This document shows positions 39,486 to 49,836 of a DNA stretch of 64,000 nt, one piece after another. Source of the stretch: Trichoderma breve (taxonomy: Eukaryota; Ascomycota; Sordariomycetes; Hypocreales; Hypocreaceae); the NCBI RefSeq assembly GCF_028502605.1, contig NC_079232.1, positions 1,240,001-1,304,000 on the forward strand, read 5' to 3'. A program made the translations under genes and the position numbers. Each line of letters starts with the position of its first letter. Positions within the stretch are counted from its first letter, which is position 1. Below the pieces are notes generated by a model that made no database searches, was not told where the DNA came from, and worked only from the letters and a program-made list of their open reading frames with translations.

Positions 39486-39860
39486 GGCTGGCGCTTTAGA
39501 CTTTCGATTTTACAGCGAAATGTGACGTCAAGATTTGAGACTTTGGCTGAGTGTACTGTAGATCAGTGACAACAGTGGAGGAGATACAGAGGTCTTGGCC
39601 TGCTGCTGTCGGGAATTATAGCGGCTGGCTTTAGCGCTGCTGCTAAGGCTTTCGGGGGGTCCGCGAACGGCGCTGATAAGATAAGGAATGGAAATCATTC
39701 GTTTCCTCTTCCATGTGATGATTGACAAGCAGCGATATTTTTCTCCGCGACAACAAACTAGACATTGAATACTGGGGTTCTTTTTCTTTCCTTATATCTA
39801 TTATATAATTTCATTTATTTGATTCGATATAGACAAACGAGATACACACCCTCTTCCATA
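39486..39860. other. Divergent promoter between the small membrane protein gene and the CobW gene
   Basis: This 375-bp region becomes AT-rich just before the CobW start (39775-39835), with TATAT motifs near 39793-39803 that could be its core promoter. Confidence 0.45.
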
Positions 39861-40991
39861 ATGGGTTCACAAATCGCCCCAATTCCGATTACCATCGTCA
39901 CCGGATTCCTGGGCTCTGGCAAGACGACCCTCATTCTCAACCTCATCCCCCAACTCCGCGCCCAGAATCCCTCGTACAAACTCGCTCTTTTAAAGAATGA
40001 ATTTGGCGATCTTGCGGTAGACTCCCAGCTGGCCTCTAGCTCAGCCATCTCCGGTGTTCAAGAATTGCTCAACGGATGCATTTGCTGCAATCTCGTAGGC
40101 CAGCTCGGCCCCGCGCTTGGCGAACTCGAAAAGACTGTCGCACCAGATCGCATCATCATCGAGACGAGCGGATCCGCGTTCCCGGCGACTCTAGCCCTGG
40201 AAGTCAACCGAATCGCGAGAGATACAGGCAAATATGTGCTTGATGGAGTCATTAGCGTCATTGACGTCGAGAATTGGAAGGGCTACGAAGACACGAGCTA
40301 TACGGCAAAGATTCAGGCGCGATATACCGACTTGATTGTGTTTAACAAGTGGGAGACTGCGGGCGAGGACCGATACGACGAATGCTTGGATAGAGTGGGC
40401 GACTTGGACGTCGATGTGGCCCGCGTTAAGAGTGACAAGGGTGTGGTTGACATTGGCGTCGTATTTGGTATTGATGGAGGCCTGGCTAGGGAGTTGACGG
40501 AAGTCGAAGTCAGCGGAGAGCATAGCCACAATCACCAAACGAACGGCGATGGCAATAACCACGGTCACAGCCATAGTCACCAAAGCGAGGTCGAAGTGCT
40601 CTCAGTCGAACTCAAAAGCGACAGTGGCGCTGCCGTCTCAACGGATAAGTTGCTCAATTTCCTAAGGTCGGCTCCCAAAGACGAGGCATACCGCATTAAA
40701 TCCGTTCTCACACTCTCATCCACGCCCAAAAACTCCGACCCAGACGTACCGCAGCCCGAAGCCCACCCTCGTGGCCGGTACATCTTGAACTGGGCATTTG
40801 GTCGATGGACGTTTACGCCTCTTGCTGAGAGCGCTGAGGAGCATTCTTCAAGCAACGGTGTTGTACTACGGCTAACGATGATATTGGCACGATACGAGAG
40901 TAATAAGTGGAAGAAGAGGATAGAGGCTGGCGGGTTGATAGAATTAGAGGGTGAAGATCAAGGGGAGTTGGTTGTTAAGAGGATATTGTAG
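39861..40991 (+). CDS. CobW/COG0523 (Zng1-like) metal-chaperone GTPase, 376 aa
   Basis: Single exon. The P-loop GFLGSGKT lies at residues 15-22. The family signature metal-binding motif Cys-Ile-Cys-Cys is at 73-76 (NGCICCN). The guanine-specificity motif is FNKWE, a variant of NKxD, as is common in this family. A His-rich loop (HSHNHQTNGDGNNHGHSHSH) separates the G domain from the C-terminal CobW_C domain, which contains GRYILNWAFGRWTF. Members of this family transfer metal, best documented for zinc to methionine aminopeptidase by ZNG1. The metal here cannot be read from sequence, though the His loop fits zinc. A frame extends upstream of this ATG, but MGSQIAPIPITIVTGFLG gives the usual N-terminus. 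Confidence 0.9.
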   Translation: MGSQIAPIPITIVTGFLGSGKTTLILNLIPQLRAQNPSYKLALLKNEFGDLAVDSQLASSSAISGVQELLNGCICCNLVGQLGPALGELEKTVAPDRIIIETSGSAFPATLALEVNRIARDTGKYVLDGVISVIDVENWKGYEDTSYTAKIQARYTDLIVFNKWETAGEDRYDECLDRVGDLDVDVARVKSDKGVVDIGVVFGIDGGLARELTEVEVSGEHSHNHQTNGDGNNHGHSHSHQSEVEVLSVELKSDSGAAVSTDKLLNFLRSAPKDEAYRIKSVLTLSSTPKNSDPDVPQPEAHPRGRYILNWAFGRWTFTPLAESAEEHSSSNGVVLRLTMILARYESNKWKKRIEAGGLIELEGEDQGELVVKRIL

Positions 40992-41174
40992 AGATGGTTT
41001 TGATATAGACGACGTGATGATTTGAAGAGTTTTAGACGGGCGACTGGGAATGACACGGGACATGAACGCAGTTCATTGGGCAAATAGAATATGGAATATA
41101 TATTAACCACGCTTTCTTTGCCAAATGACTCCTAATATTGTTTGCTGTGCCGTATTATGTAGGGACATTGATTA

Positions 41175-42212
41175 TTATGATAGCTCTCTCCTTGCACCAT
41201 TGTTAAGATCAAAGTTGTCTTTATCGAAGTAATAATCTGCCCAATCGAGATCATATAAATCTATTTGTTCCCTTTCGACTGATGCTCTTCTATTCTGATT
41301 CTGATAACTTGCTGGTCCACTCTTATTGGGTCCTGGAATATTTTCGTCTCCAATCATCCAACATAGCGGCACAGACAATGTTGGATCATCGGAAACATCT
41401 AGCAATATGGGAGATACTGTGGATCTCCTGTCGTCTGTGGAGCTCGTATCCAGCGAGTACACTGAACTAGAGTATGAACAACGTGACTTTGAAGCAAGAT
41501 GCTGGGGAAGATATGCAGAGGAATGGAGGATACTCTCGTCATCTTCGTAGAAACTGTTGCTGGCTGACATTGTGAATTCTTCTTTGCAGGTGTTGCAGAG
41601 GCCGTCGTGGTTGTCTATTGATTGCGAGCGGCAGAGGGGGCATGTGAATAGAGCTGGGCTTTGAGAACATACTGTAGAGGATTGCGTTGGTGGACTAGAG
41701 GCATATACGATGGATGATGACACTGGTGACGAATATGAGTCTTGATATGATTGTGAAGTTTTCGTCATGGACTGAGGGTTGTAAGTCGTTCTCGGTAGAA
41801 GAGTTTGCTGAGATACATATTGAGGTTCTGCCAGGATTCTATATCTGAAGCCATCTTCCGCCGCCTGGCCACAAGTCGTATTCAACCTCAACTCCGGGTG
41901 TATCCCCCTTCTCTGCCTCAGACTCTGATTTTTGTATTTCTCTTGATACTCTCTTCTTTCCACTTCCAGTCGAATCCCGTTCATACATTCCGTCTCCTTC
42001 TCAAGATCCCGGCTCGTTCTTCTGCTACGCATAATCGGCGGCTTCGCCTTGCCAGTCCTCCAGGCCAATAGCATGTGTTTGCAATGTGCTTTGCTGGGGA
42101 TTTCTGCGTACCTTTTTAGGGGTCTGTCGGGGAAATGGACCATGCGGAATTCTTGCGTCCTCTCTACTGCAAGGGACGATTCTTTGCGTTTTTTCTCTGT
42201 GGCATGCGGCAT
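41175..42212 (-). CDS. Uncharacterised protein with a C4 zinc-binding motif, 345 aa
   Basis: Modelled as a single exon. The frame remains open upstream of the chosen ATG, so a further 5' exon is possible. The N-terminus is basic, with KRYAEIPSKAHCKHMLLAW. The middle is Ser/Thr/Tyr-rich and probably disordered. Near residues 190-215 two CxxC pairs (CPLCRSQSIDNHDGLCNTCK) form a likely small zinc ribbon. The C-terminus is acidic (DLYDLDWADYYFDKDNFDL). I do not recognise an orthologue. The two zinc knuckles are the only functional clue, and the protein could bind nucleic acid or protein. It is convergent with the CobW gene. Confidence 0.65.
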   Translation of the reverse strand: MPHATEKKRKESSLAVERTQEFRMVHFPDRPLKRYAEIPSKAHCKHMLLAWRTGKAKPPIMRSRRTSRDLEKETECMNGIRLEVERREYQEKYKNQSLRQRRGIHPELRLNTTCGQAAEDGFRYRILAEPQYVSQQTLLPRTTYNPQSMTKTSQSYQDSYSSPVSSSIVYASSPPTQSSTVCSQSPALFTCPLCRSQSIDNHDGLCNTCKEEFTMSASNSFYEDDESILHSSAYLPQHLASKSRCSYSSSVYSLDTSSTDDRRSTVSPILLDVSDDPTLSVPLCWMIGDENIPGPNKSGPASYQNQNRRASVEREQIDLYDLDWADYYFDKDNFDLNNGARRELS

Positions 42213-42674
42213 TTCAATGAGGATTTCGGTGTCATCTTCTTTACACTTTTTTTCTTCTTAAGTAGAGAATAAATTCTTATGGGGGGAGATCTGAGGCGGT
42301 TGTAGATGAAGTCGTTGTTTGATCTTGGCGGGAGATCATGCGGCTGGTCTCCTTAACAATGAGCCTGAACAGCGTCTCTTTTCTTTGTTTGTTCACAACA
42401 CTTGATACGCAGCCAAGACTTTACTGAACAATTTCTCTTGGCATCATAAATGAACTTTTGTTTTTTATGGTCTTGGTTTATGAACTGCTGTTTATACAAT
42501 AGACAAGAAGCGGCTAATATGTCGAGTGAGCTACCCGGCAGAGAGAAGCGATTTGTAGATATATGCGTCATGAACGATTGTGATAATGAACAGATTTTCT
42601 TCAACGCCTGCTAATGCTAGTTCAATTTATTCCCGTTGTAACACCCTTCGAATGAAATACCCATAAACTTTTCA
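42213..42674. other. Intergenic, upstream of the zinc-motif gene and 3' of vhc1
   Basis: Nothing is seen beyond likely UTR sequence and an 80-codon chance frame on the minus strand. Confidence 0.5.
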
Positions 42675-45600
42675 TTACAAGCTCACTGTGACCGTCATGT
42701 TATTACTCAACACCAAAAGAGTCGGTGGAAGATCATGACACAGCAACTCAACATCTGAAAGGTACTGAATCGTCCTATCATTGTCCAAATATGTCCCCTC
42801 AATCGGAATCGGTAATGTGGTCATGAGAACGGCTGTTTGTTTGGAATTTTGTCGCATCAGCTCGTTGAGAATCAGGTGTTGCGCTCGACTGGGTAGATCA
42901 TTGAACGACAAAGCAACGCCGCCTTGTGCCGAGTAAGGAGCACCATCTTCTTGACTTGCTTCAGCATCAAGTCTATGTGATTGTACAAGTTCGGGGATAT
43001 TTAAGCTGACGTCTCCCTGTCCAAAGTTGGAAGACTGGGATTCTCGTCGAGAGTGGTAACGAGGTTGTGTGCTTGCTCGTGAATCATACGTCGGCTGCTC
43101 AGTGTACGAAATCGCCCGCACGCCTCCGCCAAAGTTTCTCCTCGGTTCAGCTAGTGGCTGCGCGGAAAACTTGCCCAGAGAAGACTGCCGAGAGAACGAC
43201 GGACGGTCTGTTTTAGGGGTTCCAGGGCTGGAGGAATTGGTGGTGGCGAAGCCAATCCTCGAGCCTCCCTCCTCTGTGGTGATTCTCATCTCTGGAACAG
43301 GTCGGCTTGAAAATCGGGCTGCAGATGATTGTCGTGAAAGACCTGGTCGGGGTGTTGATGTATCGTCGTCTCCCGAATATCGATCGCTGGAGGATTTTGT
43401 AGGACTGCTTGTCGGGAGGGTGTTCTGCCGCGATTGAGGGATTGCTAGCTGATCTAGATTTGGAAAAGACTCTATGCTTTTGATTTCGATTTTGAAGCTG
43501 CTTCTCTGTCGGTTATTTGCTCGTGGTGTGGCGTCCAGATCGACCACGGGAATTCTCATGGATGCTGGAATGATGACTGAATCGTGTCTACCCTGAGTTT
43601 GCGAAAAGGCATGAGATCTTGACATGGTACCATATGATTGAGTAGTTGGGAGATTGACGTTAGCATGATATCCTGGCCTGGGTGCCTGGCCGAAAGCACC
43701 ATTTTCGCGCATCCTTGGAGGTGTTCGTGGCATCCGAGGACGGTTCGAAGATGACATCTCTGGCGACAATGGATCTATTACAGAGCCTGTCGTGCTAATG
43801 GTGTCTGTATCACTGCCACTTTCATATTCTGAATCAGAATCCTCAAAGACCTCTTCGTTCAGGTGATGAGTATGCATCCCGATATTTAATCCCATCTTTG
43901 TAAGCGAGCCGATATTTGGCCGCTTGGGTATACCAGGAAGATTCATGATGCTGGAACGCCTCCGCCGTGACTCTACTTCTTCATGTGGATTATAGACTCC
44001 AGGTCTTCCAGCGGTTGAAGTAAGAATTTGTGCCATATGTGTAAACTCCTGGCTCAATGACATGGCTTCGGTTTTCCCGCGGAAGTCTTCCAAATCATTC
44101 CACCACTCCTCATCTCTCAATGCATCACCGACGATAATCTCACAGTCGAGATTGCTGCTCCTGCCGTTGATGATGCGCTCATACATGTCCAACTGACCAC
44201 AGGCTAGCCAAAAGACTCGTACTTCAGCGTCGATACGCAGCTTCTCTAAAAGTGCCCGGACTCGAGCCATCTCTTCTTCAACTTCGTTTTCGTATTCGAC
44301 AAAAACCATGACTCTTATGGTATAACCTCGTTTCCAAGTGTGGACGCTGCGGAGAATATGACCTAGTTGTAGAATGAGAGTGTCTGTACAAAGTCAGTTA
44401 TATCTAAAGCTTAAAGAGAGAAACTATCTTGAAACGGCAGACTTGGCTAAACCTACAGGTGTCGAAATTAGAAGTCAACATATTCTTTCCCTGGGATGAA
44501 ACCTCAGCAGACATTTGAATAGGCCACAGATCGATATACTTCTTTGTGCTGGACTCGTCCTTTCGGGGCGTCTCTAAGTCATCAAATCCGTATGCAACAG
44601 CTACATTCAGCCGATACAAAAGGGCCAAGTCTTCCAATGCCGTCATGTATTCTGCCGGAGACATCATATCCTCAGTACGAATTGCATCGGTAGGTAAGAA
44701 CCCTTCCAGCAGGCGAGCCGATGTATCACCGCGAGGCCTTGAGGTCGCTTTCCCCTGATATTTTGGTGGGCGATTCATTTTGGAGGCGGGGGCCATTGGA
44801 ATATCTGGCACCCTTAATCGATGACTAGATCTTCGTAGGTCGTCCATGTTGTAAAATCCCATGATGGCAATGTTGGGCCGCATACCCCCTAAACCAGACG
44901 ACAGAACGAGATTTCGAATGCCCCAGTTTATGGATGGCGACATTGTCAGCTGTACAAATGCTTTAATCTTGGAAAATTCGGATATATAGCGTGTCCAAGC
45001 TGCTTGTTGTAGCTTCGCCTCGTGAACTCCAGTATTGAAGTCGTCCGTCACGATAACGTGGCCCAAGATATAAAGCGAACCTTTCTTCAGTGAATTGCAA
45101 AACTGGATCAGCCTAGTCTGTCGCCGCGGGTTGTTGACGAGGAGAATGATTTGCGGCCTCCAGAACTTGATGTGCTCGGGCTTTAGCCTTAATAGATACT
45201 TTCTAACCTGGTGGTAGATGAGATTCTGAGAGACATCACCCCAGTGCTTAGGTGGGCAGAGGTAATGAATCAGCAAAAACACTAGAATGAGAGCGCAGAT
45301 TGCGGTTGAAGCATACGCCTCATCGATGAAGAACATGGCGGCCGCAGATAGGACACTTCCAACAAATGCAGTTTGTGCACTGAAGAGTTGAAAACTGGGC
45401 CTGAAATTGGGAGCAGATCCAATTTTCAAAAGGAAACAAGCCAGGTTCATAACAAAGAATGTCATCTGTTCAACTTGTTAGCCTATCAACCGAGTGTAGC
45501 AAGGAGTAGGATCAAGACATGGACGTTTCCATGCACTGACCTGATAACCCATGGAGATAAGTGTAGCAATTTGATTCAAGTCTGCGAAAAGGGCAACTTG

Positions 45601-46839
45601 AGCAATAGAGTATGTTAAAAAGATGGCAAAGATGGGCTCATCACCATGTCTAGTTCCTTTCCCGAAGAGTGATAGCCCTGGGAGAAGCTGATCACGGGCA
45701 AGCGCCTGAAATAACTTGGCTGAGCCGATGACACCCATGAGAGCCGAAAAGAAGGTAACAGCACACTCGCCGGCCAAGATTATAGGGGCGTATAAGCTTG
45801 TCAAAGAAATGATATTATCATTGGCCAGAAAAGACTCGTGGGTGATGGCTGCGGCCATCGATAGGATGACGGTAAAATAGACAATGAATGTTGTAAGGGT
45901 GGCCCATAGCGTTCCATTTGGAATAGCCTTGCTTGGATTTCGTAAATCACCAGACATGGAAGCTCCAGCAAATATCCCGGAAGTAGCTCTTTATATAGAC
46001 GGCATTAGCTGATGTGAGCGGATATTGGAGGTAAGGAGGTACTCACGGAAAGAGAACACCAAAGAGATCCCGGAAGGTCTTGACACCTTCATAACTTCTC
46101 TCAGAAACCCGAGGCACAAAGTTTCCAATGAGTGTATCGACGCTAATGCCTGTAAACTTGATCCCGGCCGCTGCGTCTTCAAATGGCGCCTTGAAAATGG
46201 CAGATACTGGAATGCTGATGATGGCAAAGGTAAGAACAATGAGTAGCGCATTCGAGGCTTTTGCAAATGTTGAAGAGCCAAGTAGGCAAAGAGCTGTGCA
46301 TAACATCAAGGCAGCAGTCTGAAGCCCATATCCAGTCCAATAGCCCTGAGGGAAGCTGGACCCCATGTTGAGTCTGATGCAGTCAATAAGACCAACAACG
46401 TTCATTGCAGTATTCAGAGCCTGGGCCAGATAGAATAAGATGCCGATAGAGCCGCCAAATTCCGGGCCAAGAGACCTGGAAATCAGGTAGTAAGCACCTC
46501 CGCCCTTGACTTCGCCATTAGATGCAATAGCGGAGAGCGATAGGACAGTGAGGAGATCGATGCAATAGGCGGAGAGAAGAAGACCTGGTGTGACGAGACT
46601 GGTTGGAACTGAGCGCCATAACATCTCCCGTTTCTTACTTGTTGCTCACCTAGAATGCCAATGAAACCAATTTGTCCCAAGATGTGGCCAAACCGAAGGA
46701 ACATGAGGATGCTCAGAATGTTGAGATAGACGGGGATGTAGACACCAGAAACGGTGCCTAATTTGCTGCCGCCAGCAACCTTTGCAGGCTCCATGGTCAT
46801 TACCAAGGATCCCTTTCTTTCCGACGATTGATGAGGCAT
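42675..46839 (-). CDS. vhc1: Vacuolar cation-chloride cotransporter, Vhc1-like, 1297 aa
   Basis: Five exons: 46839-46650, 46584-46047, 45988-45541, 45465-44457 and 44383-42675. The amino-acid permease-like core of about 12 membrane helices begins LGTVSGVYIPVYLNILSILM. It contains the cation-chloride signature SAIASNGEVKGGGAYYLISR followed by SLGPEFGGSIG. The long cytosolic C-terminal half starts near QNLIYHQVRKYLL and includes the KFWRPQIILLV region typical of the family. A Ser-rich disordered stretch (about 900-1180) precedes a conserved end (YLSDVELLCHDLPPTLLVLS). The acceptor of intron 1 was chosen because it gives the same spacing between GQIG and SAIASNG as in NKCC-type proteins. Yeast Vhc1 mediates K+ and Cl- transport at the vacuole. 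An ATG further up is possible. Confidence 0.9.
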
Positions 46840-49836
46840 GGGTGATACGATGATCGCTGTGAGGCTATTATGTCGCGTAACGATCTTGTAAGTGCAGGCC
46901 ACTGGCGACAAATTCCACGGAGCCTCCCTCCTCGCACTCCGTACCTAGATCAGTCTTTCATGTGAAACCTAACCACAGCATAAAGTGTCATTTAATTCAT
47001 TTAATTTGAGGCAGTTGGAGGGGAAAGAGAAGACAAAGAGGCAAATGTAGCGAACGTTATCTGCCGCCTCTGGTGAAGGTTGTTGGATCAAAGCAGCCCG
47101 AGCAAAACTACGATGGCGATCACGGCAATATCAATCTCCAGGCAATAAACTAAAATTATAACAGCGGCCAATACCGTTCACATCAACCAAAGGCCGGCGT
47201 CATGCCAAGGGTTCTGGGATCTGCGGCGGGGCAGCTAAATGGGAGAGCCATCGACGCCATCGTGCTGGGATTTCGTATGTAAAGCTGCCGCTAAATCAGG
47301 TTTGAAGATGTTCTGTTGCATGGTGAATATGCACGTCTTGTCACATAATGGCCATCTGTCCCTCTGCAAGGACGATATTGCACCAGGTCTTTGTTACTTG
47401 GGCGAACTGATTCTTCTTTGGACAAATATCATTTCGTTTGCTGTCTGCTGGTGACCTGGCGCCGAGAATAGATAACTTGGGCTTGGCCGAAGCACTACTG
47501 CTAGCACTTGAGACTTTAGTGCTAAGCTGGCTAGCTTCACCGTTGATACTGTATAAGTGTCTCGTCCGGAAACCACAGAGATCAGGTGAGAATCGTAAGC
47601 TCCTTTGGCTCCGCAGTGGTGGGATGGGGGTGGTCGTCATTCTAGGGCAAGCAAAGATGATCTTCAGCCGGCTCATGCGGGACTCAATAGAACTTGATTT
47701 ACAGGCCAGATGTCGGGAGCCTTTTGTCGGCTACTTGGCCAGAGTTATAAGTCAGGCATGGCTGTCCTTAATGCAACGGCAGGGCTGCAGCATGTCGTCA
47801 ACACCGACCGCATTCCCCAGTATGGATCCGAGCCCAATGCATAGTAAAGGCTCTGTAAATATCACTCAATTTCCATAGAACAGTAGCAGCCTCATCTTAT
47901 CATTGCATACTCGTAGAGAGGCAGAGCCTGTCACGCATATGCGCGGCGATCATCCTGGCTGCCCCGCTTCTATTATCACGCGCCATGACGGCATTCCGAG
48001 CCAGGCAATGCATTGTCGTGCAAAGAATATTCCTTGTGCGCACATTGATCGTTATTGGTGACCAGGAGTGCAACATTATAATGCCGCAGAAAGGGACGCA
48101 AGTCCGAAGAGAAGAGTACTTAATACCCCATTAGTAGGCCCATCGTACGGAGATCATCTTCATCTAGTGCGGCACTTGTCGTTAACATGACCACCGGCTC
48201 GTCCCGTCTGCCTATTGGTGTTGACACTGCTTTGAGGCGTCTCGGCGTGACCAGACATCTGAACTACCCCATGGGCAGGCTGCGGCACCTGAGAAGACAG
48301 CTACTCGTATAGACATTTGGCTCGATCCCGATGGATGGATGGCTCGTTATCACCAAGTCAAAGCAGCGTCAGCAGCCAGCGGAATGCATGGTCCAGCCTC
48401 GTGATAAATGATATTGGCTCGGACACCGAACGCCGTCCAATTAGCACCTCCCCGCTCTTATCCGGAGGCGTGGTCTTGGGTCCTGGTGGCTGAAGCCGGC
48501 AGGGAATTGAATTTCTTGGGGGGCAAACGCTGACGGGAGACGGAGATGTCTGTCACTATTCTTCTGGTACCAAGCAAGTACAGCATATGTCTGATATGAT
48601 ACGTGTGTCAGTGCTATCTCCATCATATTCGACACGGAGTCACAGGGCTCGCAGCGTGACCGCACATTCGTTCTTGAACTCGCCCTTGATAGCCGACGGA
48701 GCAATCAAGCCTCTCCGATTGCGAGCCGGACAATGCCCGTTGTTGTCTCAAATCTGCTAAGTTGTTAGTCATTCTACCGCAAGCCAGGCTCACGATAAGC
48801 TTCATGCACAAGTATCAAGCCCGAACCGAACCCTGTAGTTTGTACCAAGTCCAGGCCTCTTATAGCCGGCCGACTGACGGATCATCGAGCCGAGGGTCCT
48901 TTGAGCTGAGACTCCTCCAGGCCGGTCCCCGCCTATTGGCTCTTGATGCTGGTGATTCGCTCGATGAACGATTGCGTGCTGGTTGGATTGGACAAAATTC
49001 ACTCCCAATGTTTGATTGTTCCAGGTGCGAATATTGACTGTCCAGTGGGATTTAGGCCTTTTGCCTCAGCTGCCCCTTCAGGCGGCGCTCTTTCCGTCCA
49101 GCAGCGAATCGAGCCGATCTTGCGTTGTCATAGCGGACCCTCGCCGCTGAAGGTCCACCGCTGAGCCCCTACCAGTTCAACCAGTCACCAGACCGTAGCC
49201 GCTGTGAGCGCTGGGGCGGTGCAATTTGGACGCTGCCCGTTACCGCGCCCTGTGCCTGTACACGTGCCTGTACACGTACCTGTACTCGAGGCTGTACCTG
49301 GCGCATTTGCCCGCCCACTGCCTGGCCGCTTGTACCTCGTCGGTACCTCTCCACGTCTCCTGCTCGCCAAGGCGGCTAGTGTGGCTGCTCCGTCATTTAG
49401 TGCAAGGACCTTTTGGCAGCAGGCAGCTCGTCCACTGACGGAGTAATCAATCAATGCCAATAGCTTGCACTTCTTTCATCCTTTCTCACACCAGCATTTT
49501 GCCTCAAGCTCTGTTTTCTTCAACCGCATCTCCTTTTTGCAGAATCTTCATCTCCTAATTCGGGCATCTCCAAACGCCAGCGGCATCAGCATCAGCGTAC
49601 AGCGCGACCTTGAGTTACCATCCTATCCTTCAAGTCTCGATTCTGCACGCCGCCGAACCTTATCTTGCCGTGTTTTGCTTTGTGTTTGTCACCGAGTCTC
49701 CCTCGCGATCAGGGCCGCATTCTTTGGCACTCCCAGACCGACGCATCTTCCTCTACGGCAGACCGATATGCGATAAGAGACTCGACTTTACTTTAGCTAG
49801 ACAGAGCCTGGTCACCACAACAGTATCGCAATCACA
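46840..49836. other. 3 kb divergent intergenic region between vhc1 and the Avt gene
   Basis: This is the longest gene-poor stretch. Many short frames exist but none has protein character or good splice continuity. A 12-bp tandem repeat lies at 49253-49300. The stretch 48900-49440 is GC-rich. The last 350 bp is pyrimidine-rich and fits the leader of the transporter gene. No tRNA-like structure was noticed. Confidence 0.45.
49253..49300. repeat. 12-bp tandem repeat, four decaying copies
   Basis: Units are TGCCTGTACACG (49253), TGCCTGTACACG (49265), TACCTGTACTCG (49277) and AGGCTGTACCTG (49289). Each contains the core CTGTAC. The first two are identical, and the later ones decay. It lies about 540 bp upstream of the Avt start codon. 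Confidence 0.8.

Noticed and set aside
47239..47878. Several overlapping frames in the vhc1-Avt intergenic region
   Set aside because: No continuity through splice sites and no recognisable protein pattern on either strand.
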